Position numbers and translations under genes: made by a program
The notes under the pieces: model-generated
Told to the model about the DNA's origin: nothing
Database searches by the model: none
Seen by the model: the letters and a program-made list of their open reading frames with translations, nothing else
NCBI GenBank assembly: GCA_944548615.1
Contig: OX155954.1
Span: forward strand, 4,003,424-4,067,423
Source of the DNA: Micropterix aruncella
Taxonomy: Eukaryota; Arthropoda; Insecta; Lepidoptera; Micropterigidae
DNA length: 64,000 nt
Reading direction: 5' to 3'
In this document: one piece after another, positions 33,312-44,449 of the stretch
Layout: every line of letters begins with the position of its first letter
How positions within the stretch are numbered: the stretch's first letter is position 1

Positions 33312-36294
33312 ATGAGTAGTTTATTAGATGATATTTCAGAGACCACATTTGTCTTTACTGTAAGGTTAGAATCGCCGCTTGATTGCAGGGACACTTTTGA
33401 TAAGCCTTATGTACTGAAAATGATAGCTATGAATATAAGAAGTATCCGAAGAAATTTTGATGAACTATGTATTTTATTACAAGATCTCTCATTAAATCTA
33501 GATATAATTGTTTTGTCCGAATGCTGGTTACTCAATAATGTGCAGATTCCGAATATTCCTGGGTACGAATGTTTCAAAACGGTAAAAAACAAAAATAAAT
33601 CGGATGGAATTATCCGATTAACAAAAATAAATCGGTTGTGTATGCCAGGTATGAAATTAATGCAACTGCGCATGAATTTGACATCGCGGAAGCAACGGGC
33701 CTATGCATAAAATTTAGCAATTTCAGCATCTTTACCCTTTACAGGTCGCCATCCAGACAAAATACGAGTGGCTTTTTGAATTCACTTTATACGACGATAC
33801 ATGACTATATAACTTCCAATATCCATACACAACACTACATCTTAGCAGGCGACATCAATATATCAACCATGGGACATAGGCACTTACAAGCAGATGACTA
33901 TGAAACACTTTTAACTGAACTAGGTTTCTTGTCAACAATAAATATTGCAACGAGAGAGTCTGATCAGGTACAAACATGCTTGGACCACATATACATTCGC
34001 TCATCGTACAGACCGACCTCAGCTGTAGTGACTGCAACAATAACAGACCACTACTGTACATTATTGGGACTAGAAGGCAGACGTCAGGAAAAGCAGCAAC
34101 AAGACACAGAAATTAAAGTCATAGACTATGAAATATTAATTTTCGACTTGAACACTGAAGCTTGGACTAGCATATATCAAACAGACGATACAAACATTGC
34201 ACTTGACAATTTCGTTCAGACGTTTACACTACACTTAAAAAATAATACTTACGTTAAGCAGATAAAGAAAAATACAAGCGACTTAAACCTTGGATAACAA
34301 ACGGACTGATTAACTGTATCAGGAGACGCGACAAACTTCCCCGACAGACACGCAGATTTCCACAGAATGAGGCACTACTCGCATATTATAAAAAATACAG
34401 AAAATTATGTACCAACATCTTAAGAACGACCAAAGAAACATATTATCGACAGAAAATAGAAGACGACAATTACAACCCCAAAACGGTTTGGAGAGTAGTC
34501 AAAGAACTTAACAATGTAGAGCAAAACAGGACCTCAATTAGCGAAATAAATTTGGACGGTGTAAAGTACACTGACAAAAATGACTTAGCTAATACGATTA
34601 ACAGTTACTTTGTGAACGTAGGAAAGAGATTAGCGATGAAATTTACATCAGAGGATTTGACTAAATCAAATGCAAAGGTGCCTGAAACACTGCTGAAGAC
34701 AACAAAAATATTTCGACTCTCGAAACTAACAGAGAGGGACGTTTTGACATTAATTAAGCAACTGAGGACTGACTCAGCAAGTGGTCCCGATAATATAAGT
34801 GCAAAGATGCTGAAAATTGCAGCTCAGGCAATCGCACTCCCACTTGTGCATATATATAATTGCAGCATCGAACAGGGTAGATTTCCAAAACATCTCAAAG
34901 AAGCCAATGTATTGCCGCTCTTCAAAGGGGGTAACAAAACTGAATTGACAAACTACAGACCAATATCTATACTCAACTCACTTAGAAAAATTATAGAACG
35001 TCACATAAAGAAACAACTAACTGATTATCTGGAAACGAATGCGCTACTATCGACAGGACAGTACGGCTTTAGGTCAAACATGGGCACCCAGGACGCTATA
35101 TTAAAAGTTACAAAATTTATTTCACAAAATGTTGACGATAACCATAAGTGCCTTGGAGTGTTCCTTGATTTGGCCAAAGCATTTGACACAGTACATCACG
35201 TAAAACTATTGTACAAACTACGACAGATTGGTATACGAGACAAAGAACTGGACTGGTTCCGAAGTTATATGACAGGACGAACACAACGAGTGAAAATAAA
35301 TGACACAACAAGTAACTGGATGAGTATTGACTACGGTGTTCCTCAAGGAAGTACATTAGGACCAATACTATTTCTGGTATATATAGACGATCTTTGCAGA
35401 CAGGAGATACCAGGTGTTATTGCATCTTTTGCCGACGACACGGTGCTTTTATTTGAGAGTAACACCTGGGAATCCGTATTTGAAAAGGCAACAAATGGAC
35501 TAAAACAGATAACTGCCTGGTTAAATGATCATCTACTGACACTTAACATAGACAAGACGAAATACATCACCTTTAGCATAGATGGGCGAAACCAACCTGC
35601 AATAGATAAACACCTACTATTACACGACTGTGACGGAAGAAACTGCATGTGCTTACCGCTGGAACGTACGTCATGTATCAAATATTTAGGTATTCTAATA
35701 GACGGGTTCCTGCGTTGGCACAATCAAGTTGACGAGACTGCGTCACGACTTAGAAAACTAATATACGTATTCAAAAATATTAGAAACGTGCTTAGTCCAT
35801 CTATGCTAAAAACGACCTACTACGCACTCGCACAGTCATTGATTACATACGGGCAGATAGGATGGGGTGGAGCGGCTAAATCAATTCTTGACCCGGTAAT
35901 AAAAGCCCAAAAAGCCCTCATTAGGGTTATTAATAAAAAACCGCTCCGTTTCCCATCCGACCAATTATTCACAGACTTTAACGTAATGGACATCCGACAG
36001 TTGTACCTAAAAGCGGTTTTAATGTACTTCCAGAGGAATGACAGGACTGCGATATCTAAACTTCGGGACCATGGACATGAGACTAGACATCGTTACAGAC
36101 AACCTGAGGTAAAAATGAACACGACATATGGACAACGACATTATACTTTTCTAGCTCCGAGACTATACAATAAATTGAGAATGGACGTACCGACGACCGA
36201 CTTACCATACCCTACTTTTCGAAGAGTGGTGATAAATTGGCTGCTAAATAAATCTAGGAAAGACTGCGAGGCGTTATTAAAATCTCTTGAATGA
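33312..36294 (+). pseudogene. ORF2 of NLR-8: endonuclease and reverse transcriptase
   Basis: ATG 33312 starts ORF2. Endonuclease motifs are MIAMNIRSIRRNFDE, LSECWLL (catalytic Glu), YRSPSRQ, LAGDINIS, CLDHIYIR and ITDHYCT. The first break is a 32-bp insertion carrying a 16-bp direct repeat (33588-33603 and 33620-33635). The second is a one-base change near 34265, before YKRLKPWITNGLINCIRRRD. From about 34261 the frame is open for some 680 codons to TGA 36292-36294. It holds NYRPISILNSLRKIIERHI, QYGFRSNMGTQDAI, FLDLAKAFD (motif A), YGVPQGSTLGPILF (motif B), FADD at 35428-35439 (motif C) and the C-terminal domain with YGQRHYTFLAPRLYNKL. All reverse transcriptase catalytic residues are present, but the two frame breaks disable the full protein. 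Confidence 0.93.
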
Positions 36295-37046
36295 ACATAT
36301 TTCTATTTATATATATATTGTGTAAATTTACGGCTATATTGTATTGTATTTGTATTGTAGTAGGTACCTAAATTCTTAATTAAATTCTATATTATATAAT
36401 AAAATGGCATTGCAAATTATCATTTTCTTTGATAAATAGTTATCAAGGCACTTTTGCATATGTAAATATATACTCGTATTATCATAATAATATTTTTTCT
36501 ATTTTTTATTTTTTAATTATCATATTATATGTATGCGCTTCTTTATAATAATTTTTATTTACATATACTTTTAATATAAATTCATGTAAAGTTTATGCGA
36601 TAATCGTATCTATGTATGTATTATATTAGATGTAAGAATATTTATTTATGAATATTTGAACAAAAATACCGTCTGTTTAATTTGGTATCTTCAAAATTTT
36701 TAAATTTTAGAATAAAGTAACTACCCCCATCCTTGTAATTATTAATTGTAAATACCATTGCAATATAAGGTTTTAAAAAAATATTAAAATAAAATGAAAA
36801 CCTAAGAGCGGGTATATCATGCTCTTTCGGCAGGCAATATACGATTTCTGTTGGTACCACCTCGATACAGGTTATTCCTAGTGAGGTGGTAAACCACAAA
36901 CTATTATTTCTGAATCTCTTTCCGAGTTAGGTAAATTAAAAAACTGTTTAATTAATTATGAAATATTAGGCTAAGAGAATGTTTTTGTAATCAAATGTAT
37001 TTTTTATGGACTTAAATAAATAAATAAAAAAAAATAAATAAATAAA

Positions 37047-37085
37047 AGGTACGGTATCGCGAAATTCACTTAATACGACCGAATA
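37047..37085 (+). repeat. Detached unit of the 38-bp array
   Basis: AGGTACGGTATCGCGAAATT followed by CACTTAATACGACCGAATA, one unit of the array at 31959-32193, directly after the NLR-8 tail. Confidence 0.93.
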
Positions 37086-37146
37086 TGGTCATGCATTTTA
37101 CGATTCAACTTGCGTCATTCAACTTTACCACCCAGGCGTCGCGCCG

Positions 37147-37218
37147 GCCAATATAAACCGGGCCCAAAAGCACTGCCAGTTGCGGAAACGCATTAGCATA
37201 TTCGGTATAAAGGTGAGT
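37147..37218 (+). promoter_or_regulatory. Possible core promoter, non-coding first exon and splice donor
   Basis: CCAAT (37148-37152) runs straight into TATAAA (37152-37157). An initiator-like CCAGTT has its A at 37178, about 26 bp downstream. A consensus donor AAG|GTGAGT follows at 37211-37218. The implied first exon is only about 35 nt and has no ATG. No matching downstream exon is recognised, so this may be a host gene reaching beyond what I can identify, or chance. Confidence 0.35.
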
Positions 37219-38109
37219 TTTAATTAACCGGCATCAATAAAGTGGATAAATCAGTACGAGGAAACAAGCAACATTTAAAAATAAATGTGTTTTTTTTTTC
37301 GATTTAATTTTTTTTTTAATATTTAAAAAAAGGTTCAAAGTGTCGAGCCCGCTAGGTTTAAAAGTGTCTAGCGGTAGGTAAACGAACGATTCACTGAAAT
37401 GCATATATATGTATGTGTGGGTATATAAGTAGAGTAGGTACTTGCGTAGAAAATGTAGTTACATAGGTGATTTGGTTTGATTAGCTGAAGTATATAAATA
37501 AAGTACAGTTACTAGAAAATGTACGTTTCTTACTATAAGAAATAAGTATACTATACGATTTAATTAACATGCCTAACCACGATTCTGTATCAGGGAATGA
37601 AGGACCAAAAGCTAGAATGGAAAGTAAAAACCAAAGATTCCTTAACTAACTGTCATAAAACTACGTGTCTCAAACTAAAATTGTACTGCTAATGGCCATT
37701 GACAGATATAATAAAAAAAACGCAAACAAAAACTAGTGTTTTATCAATCGTGTAGTTTGGAGTTGTCCCACCTGGCTGTGAGTCAATTCGAAAAAAGGAC
37801 GCTTGTCGAGAGTGAGCCTTAACAACGTTAAGATGGTAACAATTAAATTAAAAAATGGCGTCTAATGCACAACGATTAAAGTCGTGTTGACAAAGCGCTT
37901 GACCCACAGCCATTTTAATCGGTTTTATTACTTCCAAATGTTCTACCAATTTTACATGGTGTAACTTCGCAGCACTCAGAGGACAGCTTCAAATCGTATA
38001 ACTACCTACATTTCTAAATGTTAAAACCCTGAAAACTCGGGATTCGAAACTACAATCTTGAAATTAAAGGGATATTGATAACCAAACGGGAACACGGGAT
38101 TGAATTCGC
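37219..38109. other. No recognised gene
   Basis: AT-rich. TGGCTGTGAGTCAA near 37771 and TTGACCCACAGCCA near 37900 form an imperfect inverted pair about 130 bp apart, perhaps the ends of an old small element. Confidence 0.4.
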
Positions 38110-38445
38110 TATTTTTACCCCCTTTTTTTTATTTTATTTTAATTTATTTTTTTATCCATTAAATTAGCCCTACCAATAAACATTGGTAGGACTTCCTACT
38201 CTTAAAATTGTAAAATCGATTTTACATGATTTACCTCTTATGATGCACTAGATAATGCATTTGTGTACAGATTGGTAATTTTTGAAAAGTGTAAAAACAA
38301 TTATTAATTATTTTTATATATAAATCTTTTAAAAATAATTTAACCTGCTAAAATACCTAAGTATTTAGGTCTAAATGAAAAATACAGGTAGTCAAAATAT
38401 AAAAAACGAATAGTCAGTTATAGAATAGTCAAAACTCCGTGTCAT
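38110..38445 (-). mobile_element. NLR-9: 3' UTR of an NLR-6-type retrotransposon
   Basis: Reverse complement of the NLR-6 3' UTR region. On the minus strand it reads TAACTGACTATTCG, TTTATATTTTGACTA and CTTAGGTATTTTAGCA in the order seen at 20855-20930, then ends in an A-rich tail (38118-38160 on the plus strand). No coding part remains. Confidence 0.72.
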
Positions 38446-38866
38446 CAATAGACAACAAGACAGTTATTCCATTATCATGCAAGGAAGCGAGACAGATAAA
38501 TCAGAGCCGTCATATGACACGTCCGCCGTCATGTTCGGTGTCGTCAGATTACCATTACAAGGTAATCAAGATTCCGTGCGTGTCTCAGAGTGTGAGTAAC
38601 ATACCTGCCCCATACATCCCCTTATAATAAACGCGCAGTACACGATAATAACATTCCTGGTCCGGAGCTGGATAGAATAAAAGAAAATGCGACGCGTCGT
38701 GTCATAAAAGGGATCAGCCGTGACCCAAATAATCCCAAACCGCGCCGGAGGTAAGATCTCGCGGTGCGGTAACGCGTCCTTTACCTGTCGGAGCTGCCCT
38801 CGTCCGTCGCACCCGTCGTAAAGCTGCCGCTCTGACGACGACGCATTCAATATTACCATTAAGCAG
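38446..38866. other. No recognised gene
   Basis: Short open frames on both strands (up to 97 codons) without recognisable domains. 38740-38840 is CpG-rich (AGATCTCGCGGTGCGGTAAC, CTCGTCCGTCGCACCCGTCG), which may be an old repeat. Confidence 0.35.
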
Positions 38867-39046
38867 GCTATTCACATTGTTAAATAAGATAAAACCGAAT
38901 TTACCACGTGAAGTTTGTAACACCCGACTTTTCGGCGATGTTGCAACCGCCGTTGTCAGGGTAGCTGTTGCAACATCGCCGAAACTTCGGGTGTTACTAA
39001 CTTCCCGCGGTAAATTCGTTTTAATCTTATTTATAATGTCAAACAA
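38867..39046. repeat. Penelope-type fold-back, copy 2
   Basis: Two arms of about 80 bp (38867-38946 and 38967-39046), reverse complements with few mismatches, around a 20-bp centre (CGCCGTTGTCAGGGTAGCT). Each arm holds CGGCGATGTTGCAAC or its inverse, CACCCGA and GAATTTACC. The outer right end has TAATGTCAAACAACCGCGAT, the common end also found after PLE-2. Short open frames across it are incidental. Confidence 0.85.
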
Positions 39047-39249
39047 CCGCGATAGTCTTTGATTTCATATTCACATCGAAATCTTGCTCGCCTTGGGGTA
39101 AATTTTAACATAAGAAGCTAATTCGAACAATTTTACAAAAAATCCCTATTAACACCATTGATTGTGTGCATAGGACCTATAGTCCTATATGTCCCACAGG
39201 AAATTTGCAATATGCTTTAGTAATTTCGTAAAGACGACGGAATTTTAAA

Positions 39250-39508
39250 ATAATTTGTGTCGCTTGTATAATAGATATTCCAACCAATTTTATATTCGGG
39301 TTTCGGCATAACGATGGATCTGTGTGCCGTTTTTCAAACCCGTATGTCCGATATTTCTAGATTGAAGTATGACCAAAGCGCCTTCTGGTAGCCACATACT
39401 TTCTCTTGCCTTGATGAAATGATGCCTGCATGACAAATTTTGCCTGCCACAAATAGCGTTTGAGCGCTATCGTGGAGGAATATAAACAGACACACACACA
39501 CACATACA
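39250..39508 (+). repeat. RepC copy 2
   Basis: Direct-orientation copy related to 43200-43515: GTGTCGCTTGTATA, GATTGAAGTATGAC, GATGCCTGCATG, GAGCGCTATCGTGGAGGAAT, ending in a CA repeat (39489-39508). No reading frame is conserved between copies. It may be the 3' end of a SINE or RTE-type element. Confidence 0.75.
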
Positions 39509-40112
39509 CATAGGCAGAGCGTAGAAGGGTTGCCAAATCATTCAATTTGTGTAATCTAATACCATATCTAATCAATGCTAACACTAAAAAGATTAGTTAT
39601 TCTGGGCTACCCCTCCAATGAGGTCCTTGGTTTAACGAGGACGTTAACATATTTTACAAATATGCATAATAACAACACCTGCCCTACATCACGCGGCATA
39701 ATCAATATAATAGGTATAATTCCAAATGTTTAAAACTAAACATGGTATACGAATAGTTAGACATAGAACTAAACTCTTATGTGACTAAAGTTTTATTCAA
39801 TAATCTTCTATATCTTATAAGAAATGCACAGGCAATAATTAATAAAGATGATCCAATGATATTCAGATTACGATTTTTAAATTAACATTTTCCAGTTCCA
39901 TTTTACGATCAATAAGTTTACGAATTCGTTAAAGAACTTGGAGGTCTTTCAAAATTTAATAGTCTCAGAAGAATTTTACCATGAAAAAAACTCGGCAAGA
40001 AGCAAGGGATTTTTCCCAGATTTATTAAAAATCTAATAGACTCCAGGAGGACTCCCATTTCTTTAGTATTCTTCAACTCTTTGACTTTGAAATCAATGAC
40101 ATACTTATAATA
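39509..40112. other. No recognised gene
   Basis: 39820-40070 has weak protein-like stretches but stops in all frames. No family assigned. Confidence 0.35.
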
Positions 40113-40252
40113 TAAAATCGAAGACTATCGCGGTTGTTTGACATTATAAATAGGATAGAAAACGAATTTACCGCGTGAAATTTGTAGGACCCGACGTTTC
40201 GGTGACGTTGCAGCCGCCGTTGTCTAGGGTAGACTGAAGAGCTCTCAGTCCG
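40113..40252 (-). repeat. Penelope-type terminal motif, copy 3 (half)
   Basis: Inverted single arm: AAGACTATCGCGGTTGTTTG, GACATTATAAATAGGA, GAATTTACCGCGTGAA, GACCCGACGTTTCGGTGACG, CCGCCGTTGTC, GGTAGACTGA, ending in a short palindrome around AGAGCTCT. Matches the arms of copies 2 and 4. Confidence 0.82.
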
Positions 40253-40785
40253 TTGTTTTGCGGGTAGGCCGCAAACCGCTGCCGCCACTGCGTAGGTTAT
40301 AACGATGGCGGGGGGCCGGGCTCGGAGCGTGGGAATTTTGAAAATCCGACTTGCCCACAACACTCACTGTATCCTGTACACTGTACACTCACGAAAATAC
40401 AACCGCAGTTATCCAATTACAATGTAGGTGGTGTGATAATACGGCAATTACACAGGTTAGTACCTAATATGAATGTGCCAAATTGAAGTGGCAGATTAAA
40501 AAAACACACGATGAAAAAATCGATTGTGTGTGCGCGTCCTTATGCTCGCTGACCCAATTTCGCGAGTCAGATCTCACGTGTGTGGCCAGCTTTAGTCGTT
40601 ATTTGAAATTTCACGCATCATTTACTGGATTTGCTCATCTCCTGTATACGTACCAAACCATAAAAATAAACATCACCGGCAGTGCCTTCATAATAATATT
40701 GAAAGTGATATTTGTTTATGGGATTTAGGGTATTTACCCTTACATATTTTTAAGTATTTCAAAATTATGATTAAATATGTAGGTA
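40253..40785. other. No recognised gene
   Basis: Starts GC-rich (CCGCAAACCGCTGCCGCCAC, GGCGGGGGGCCGGG) and becomes AT-rich. An 81-codon frame at 40483-40728 is unrecognised. Confidence 0.4.
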
Positions 40786-41943
40786 TCAGGTCAGTACATA
40801 AGTTCTTTATATCTCAGTATCTTAGACGTAGCTTTTTCATAACATTATTTTAGAAAGAATCTGGTTTTGATGTATAAAATTTTTAAAGTTGCATTTGTAC
40901 TTCATTTTTAGAGTATTTTTTCCCCTAAAAAAATATGTTAGGAACCAAATAAATGATAATTTCTCGGGAAAATGTCTGAGGAGTAGGGAGGATGCCGCAA
41001 AAGCTTACAATCAAATTCACATTTTTTTGTAGCGTTTTCCGAGCCGTGTGCAGCTTAGCATCATCATGATGAAATAACACTTTTTTGTTATTCACCGATC
41101 GCGAAGGTTGTTTAATCGATTCTGAGTTTAGACTACTAAGTTGTTTACTGTAAATATCTGCTTTAATGGTTTGATTTGGTTCTAACAGTTTATAATGAAT
41201 AACACCATACATATCCTACCAAACACTCAAAAGTATCAAAGATACTTTTGCTGTTGGAGAAGGCTGATTATCCTAACTGTCCACTTTTTTTTCTTATGAC
41301 AAGCTAATAAATAATCTATTTTTTAACACCTATAACCAAATGGTCTAAAAATGGCTTTGGATCAAAGCGAGGTAATAGAAAATACAGATGTTTATTGGCT
41401 GCTGGCAATAATTTGTCTTCGGATAGCTCATGCGGTGCCCACTTTCCAAAACATTTGATACTTTCCCGATCTTTAAGTGACGAAAGACTGTTCCATGAGA
41501 TGAAGTTATCCTTTCTGTAATATGATACACTATTAATTGAGGCACTGACAAGACATTTAAGGACATCCTTATTAAAATTAACAGGACGTTCTTAACGGGG
41601 CTCAACATCAATAATGCTTTCTCTATCTTTATTTTTTTTTACCATTTTTGGGTATTCCTTAGACTTATACTATTCTTACCATGTACACTGTTTATTTTTA
41701 TCACTGCAGATCTGGCAGTTTCCCACCATGAAAATGAAAAATATAGAACGGCACGTTTGTATTGATTATAGATAACATTTTTTTAAGGGTACCAATTTAC
41801 ATCCGATGTTCACGAAAATTAGTGATAGACTGACTAATTTAATGGGAAATCGAAGACAGGATTCGACAAGATTGAAACATATCGTCTTACGTAGGGAAAC
41901 GCACATATGCTATTAATGCGCGAGTACTTATGGACTGACCTGA
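40786..41943 (-). mobile_element. Mariner transposon relic with both ends
   Basis: Left end TCAGGTCAGTACATAAGT (from 40786), right end read inward TCAGGTCAGTCCATAAGT (from 41943). The 22-bp inverted repeats have three mismatches. TA flanks both sides (40784-40785, 41944-41945), the expected target duplication. Length is 1,158 bp against about 1.3 kb for intact mariners, with the transposase gene on the minus strand. Confidence 0.9.
40925..41770 (-). pseudogene. Mariner transposase (broken)
   Basis: Minus-strand pieces in order. ETARSAVIKINSVHGKNSIS followed by QKW is the N-terminal helix-turn-helix region. GTVFRHLKIGKVSNVLESGH and PINICIFYYL match the second helix-turn-helix and linker of mariner. 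A decayed middle (EKKWTVR) covers the GDEKW block, whose first catalytic Asp is lost. Then come YGVIHYKLLEPNQTIKADIY, QLSSLN, and NKKVLFHHDDAKLHTARKTL with the second catalytic Asp, ending at the expected PHPPYSPD block in decayed form. Several stops and frame changes. Mariner transposases are about 345 residues. Confidence 0.87.
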
Positions 41944-41945
41944 TA

Positions 41946-42644
41946 GATTATATTCGAGGCGCCGTAAACATCTTTCAACTTTCTTTCTAAAATTCGCTTT
42001 TCTTCTGAAAATAACTTTTACATCCTGAAAGACTCTGAAGCTTGGGAGGCGAAAAATTCGCGTGACAATCACAGCATTATTTCGCCGTCCGGCTTTATTC
42101 GGCGAAAAAGGTGCCACGTCATCCGCAACGTATAACTTCCATTTTTCAATTCAGCAGAATAAAATAACACGATAGAAAGCCAATTTATGAAATGTATAAA
42201 GCGAAGGACTCCTCCAGTAACTCGCATTTATTCGGGATCTTCTTTGTGTGTTTTATGGAAAAATATCTTTTCAGGCAGGCGTTGATTGATGTGCTTTTAG
42301 ATTGCGTCAACGGGAAGGGGCGTCAAGCCATGATCGAAACCCGATGTGTGCTTTTTTACCAATAATACGCGACAGCGTTTAGCGATGGCATTTTTTTATG
42401 TTGTCGCCTGTTATTTTCGCGCATATTTAAATAATTTACTCGATTAAAAGCTAGAAAAATTCTGGTCAAGTGGTTGATGATATTGATAATTGATCATCAT
42501 TTTATAATTGATACCATCGATTATAAAAACAGTGTCCGCCAAAATAAAATCTATCTTTTTCAATCCGTTACATACAGTATTTTGCGAGTATGCACCCGTA
42601 AAAATACGGTTGTGTCACCCCAAGACTTTCCGGCAAGCATACAA
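41946..42644. other. No recognised gene
   Basis: GCCGTCCGGCTTTATTCGGC near 42088 and other short GC patches. No coding signal. Confidence 0.4.
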
Positions 42645-42925
42645 CCCCCCCCCGCAACGCAAAACCCTTTACTTCCCTAACCCTCCCCTCAACCCTCCAC
42701 CAAATCTTCACCGCCAACCCCTACCAAAGCCCCCCCCAGACAATGCCTCGCCCTCCCCCTCCCCCCCCAACTTCCACATCCAACGACACCCCAACCCCCC
42801 TAAACCATTTTATCCCACCAAACAAACCCCCTTCCCCCAAACTCCAACCTCCCAACCCCCCCTAACCCCCAGCACCACAACCCCCCCCCCCCCCCCCCCA
42901 ACACCACTCCCAAGACCCCTTTTGC
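42645..42925. repeat. C-rich, nearly G-free tract
   Basis: About 280 bp dominated by C and A with runs of up to about 19 C (near 42881-42899), and almost no G. Open on the plus strand as a proline-rich frame (42508-42951), which is an effect of composition. The minus strand is G-rich. Confidence 0.9.
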
Positions 42926-43147
42926 ATCCTAAGCACTTGGGTATCTATTAAAGCACTCTAGATAAGGCGGGATAGAAACCCACGGAAGAAGAAGAATATC
43001 GGAAGAAGAAGAATATTTTCCTCCGGAACTTTATATATCCTGAGTACTTGGTCTACCTTCTCCGAAGTTAAAGTACTCTAGATAAGGCAGGATAGGAATC
43101 CACGGAAAAAGAAAAACATCGGAAGGAGAAAAATATTTCCGTCCGAA
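42926..43147. repeat. Tandem duplication, 111-bp unit
   Basis: ATCCTAAGCACTTGGG, GCACTCTAGATAAGGCGGGA and CACGGAAGAAGAAGAATATC (unit from 42926) recur as ATCCTGAGTACTTGG, GTACTCTAGATAAGGCAGGA and CACGGAAAAAGAAAAACATC (unit from 43037). Follows the C-rich tract directly. Confidence 0.85.
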
Positions 43148-43199
43148 ACGAAAAAGAAAATGCGCAATACCTACTGAAAAATACCCACCATTTTAACAA

Positions 43200-43515
43200 T
43201 AATGATGTAGTATTTTTTATATAAGGCGGTATTCAAATTTTGTTTGCGTCGCTCGTATACGGGATATACCAAATAAAATTTTGCAACGTGATTTCCCGTC
43301 TTACAAGGCATCTGTGTACCAAATTTCAAGTTTCTAAGTCCATTATTTCGAGATTGAAGTATGACTAGCGTGCCCCCTTGGTGGACCGATTTCAATCACA
43401 ACCTTTTTAACTCTTGTTATGACCAAATGATGCCTGCATGCCAAATTGCAGCTCAATCGGATGAAACGTTTGGGCGCTATCGTGGAGGAATACACACAGA
43501 CAGACACACACACAG
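43200..43515 (+). repeat. RepC copy 3 (most complete)
   Basis: Reference copy of RepC: GTCGCTCGTATACGGGATAT, GAGATTGAAGTATGACTAGC, TGGTGGACCGATTTCAATCA, CCAAATGATGCCTGCATGCC, AGCTCAATCGGATGAAACGT, GGGCGCTATCGTGGAGGAAT, then a CA-rich tail. It serves as the empty site for the TA element in copy 1. Confidence 0.8.
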
Positions 43516-43858
43516 AAGTGCGTCCACAATACATTCCTTGCCAGGAAAGAAAACGTTATACATGAAGTAGAATGAAAATAATATTGATTTTAATAAGGAC
43601 GATCTTTTTCAATAAGCTGCAATGACTGATAGAGGTGTTGGGCATGGAATCCAAGACATTTTCTTGTACATTTCAGTGATTTATGAGTCTGAAAATTTTA
43701 CCGAAATTACTACCTCATCGAAGCCTGCACTTAAACAACTCATAATATTTTGTCACCGGAATTTAAGTCCTGTGAGTTTTTTTGGCCATTCTAGCCACGC
43801 TGACTATTTATTTTTAAAATAAATTAATTCTAAATAATCCTACGGCCATGTTTTGGTA

Positions 43859-44150
43859 CATGTATTTTTTATTATTTTGTATACATATTTCAATACGTAA
43901 TAATAACGCACTTAAAGTTCAGATAGACTAATAGATGGCATTGTACCTCTCCGTATTATTTATGTGATGTAATCAGCCTCTAGAAAATGTGCGATAGATA
44001 ACACTAATAATTGAATGTTAAATTATTGCTTAAATTAAGTTAAATTATTGGGTATTTAGAACCAATCAGTCATATATAAAAAACATTCAATATCAATGTT
44101 ATTTTGGATGGTCAAATAAATAGCTATTAGTTTGGCCGTCAATGCTATCA
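43859..44150 (+). repeat. RepE copy 1
   Basis: About 290 bp sharing most bases with 54176-54452 in the same orientation: TTTTGTATACATATTTCAAT, AATAGATGGCATT, ACCTCTCCGTATTATTTATG, GAACCAATCAGTCATATATA, TTTGGCCGTCAATGCTATCA. No conserved reading frame. Confidence 0.88.
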
Positions 44151-44449
44151 AATTTTCAAAATTCAATTTTAATTTTCAAAAAATTATCGAGTAAATTGAA
44201 AAAGAGCAATGATAGAGGCAGTAATTCGAGTAAGATTTAGATTAAGACTACAATCTGAATAGTCAATATCGTGCAAAAAACCATTATTCGTATTATATTC
44301 AAAATCCAAAAATATGTTTTTATAAAATGTTGTTTCTCAGTGCGATAATAGTAGATATTAGGCAACTGTTTTAAATTTCAATTACGCGCAAGCAGAGATA
44401 TTGTAATCCACAATTCATTATAAACTGCTAGAATCCCACGAATTAATAA
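44151..44449. other. No recognised gene
   Basis: AT-rich, with AATTTTCAAAATTC-like words repeated near 44150-44180. Confidence 0.4.

Larger units (their letters stand above)
32194..37046 (+). mobile_element. NLR-8: best preserved non-LTR retrotransposon of the window
   Basis: Element of 4,853 bp with most of ORF1, a 427-bp spacer, complete ORF2, a 3' UTR of about 750 bp and an (AAAT)n tail (about 37014-37046). Both edges are fixed by the interrupted 38-bp array: the left flank ends GAATAGG and the right flank starts AGGTACGG, so the target overlap is only AGG. 5'-truncated within ORF1. Same broad family as NLR-4 and NLR-5. Confidence 0.92.

Noticed and set aside
42508..42951. 147-codon proline-rich open frame
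   Set aside because: It is an effect of the C-rich tract. There is no start context, no domain, and the composition explains the lack of stops.
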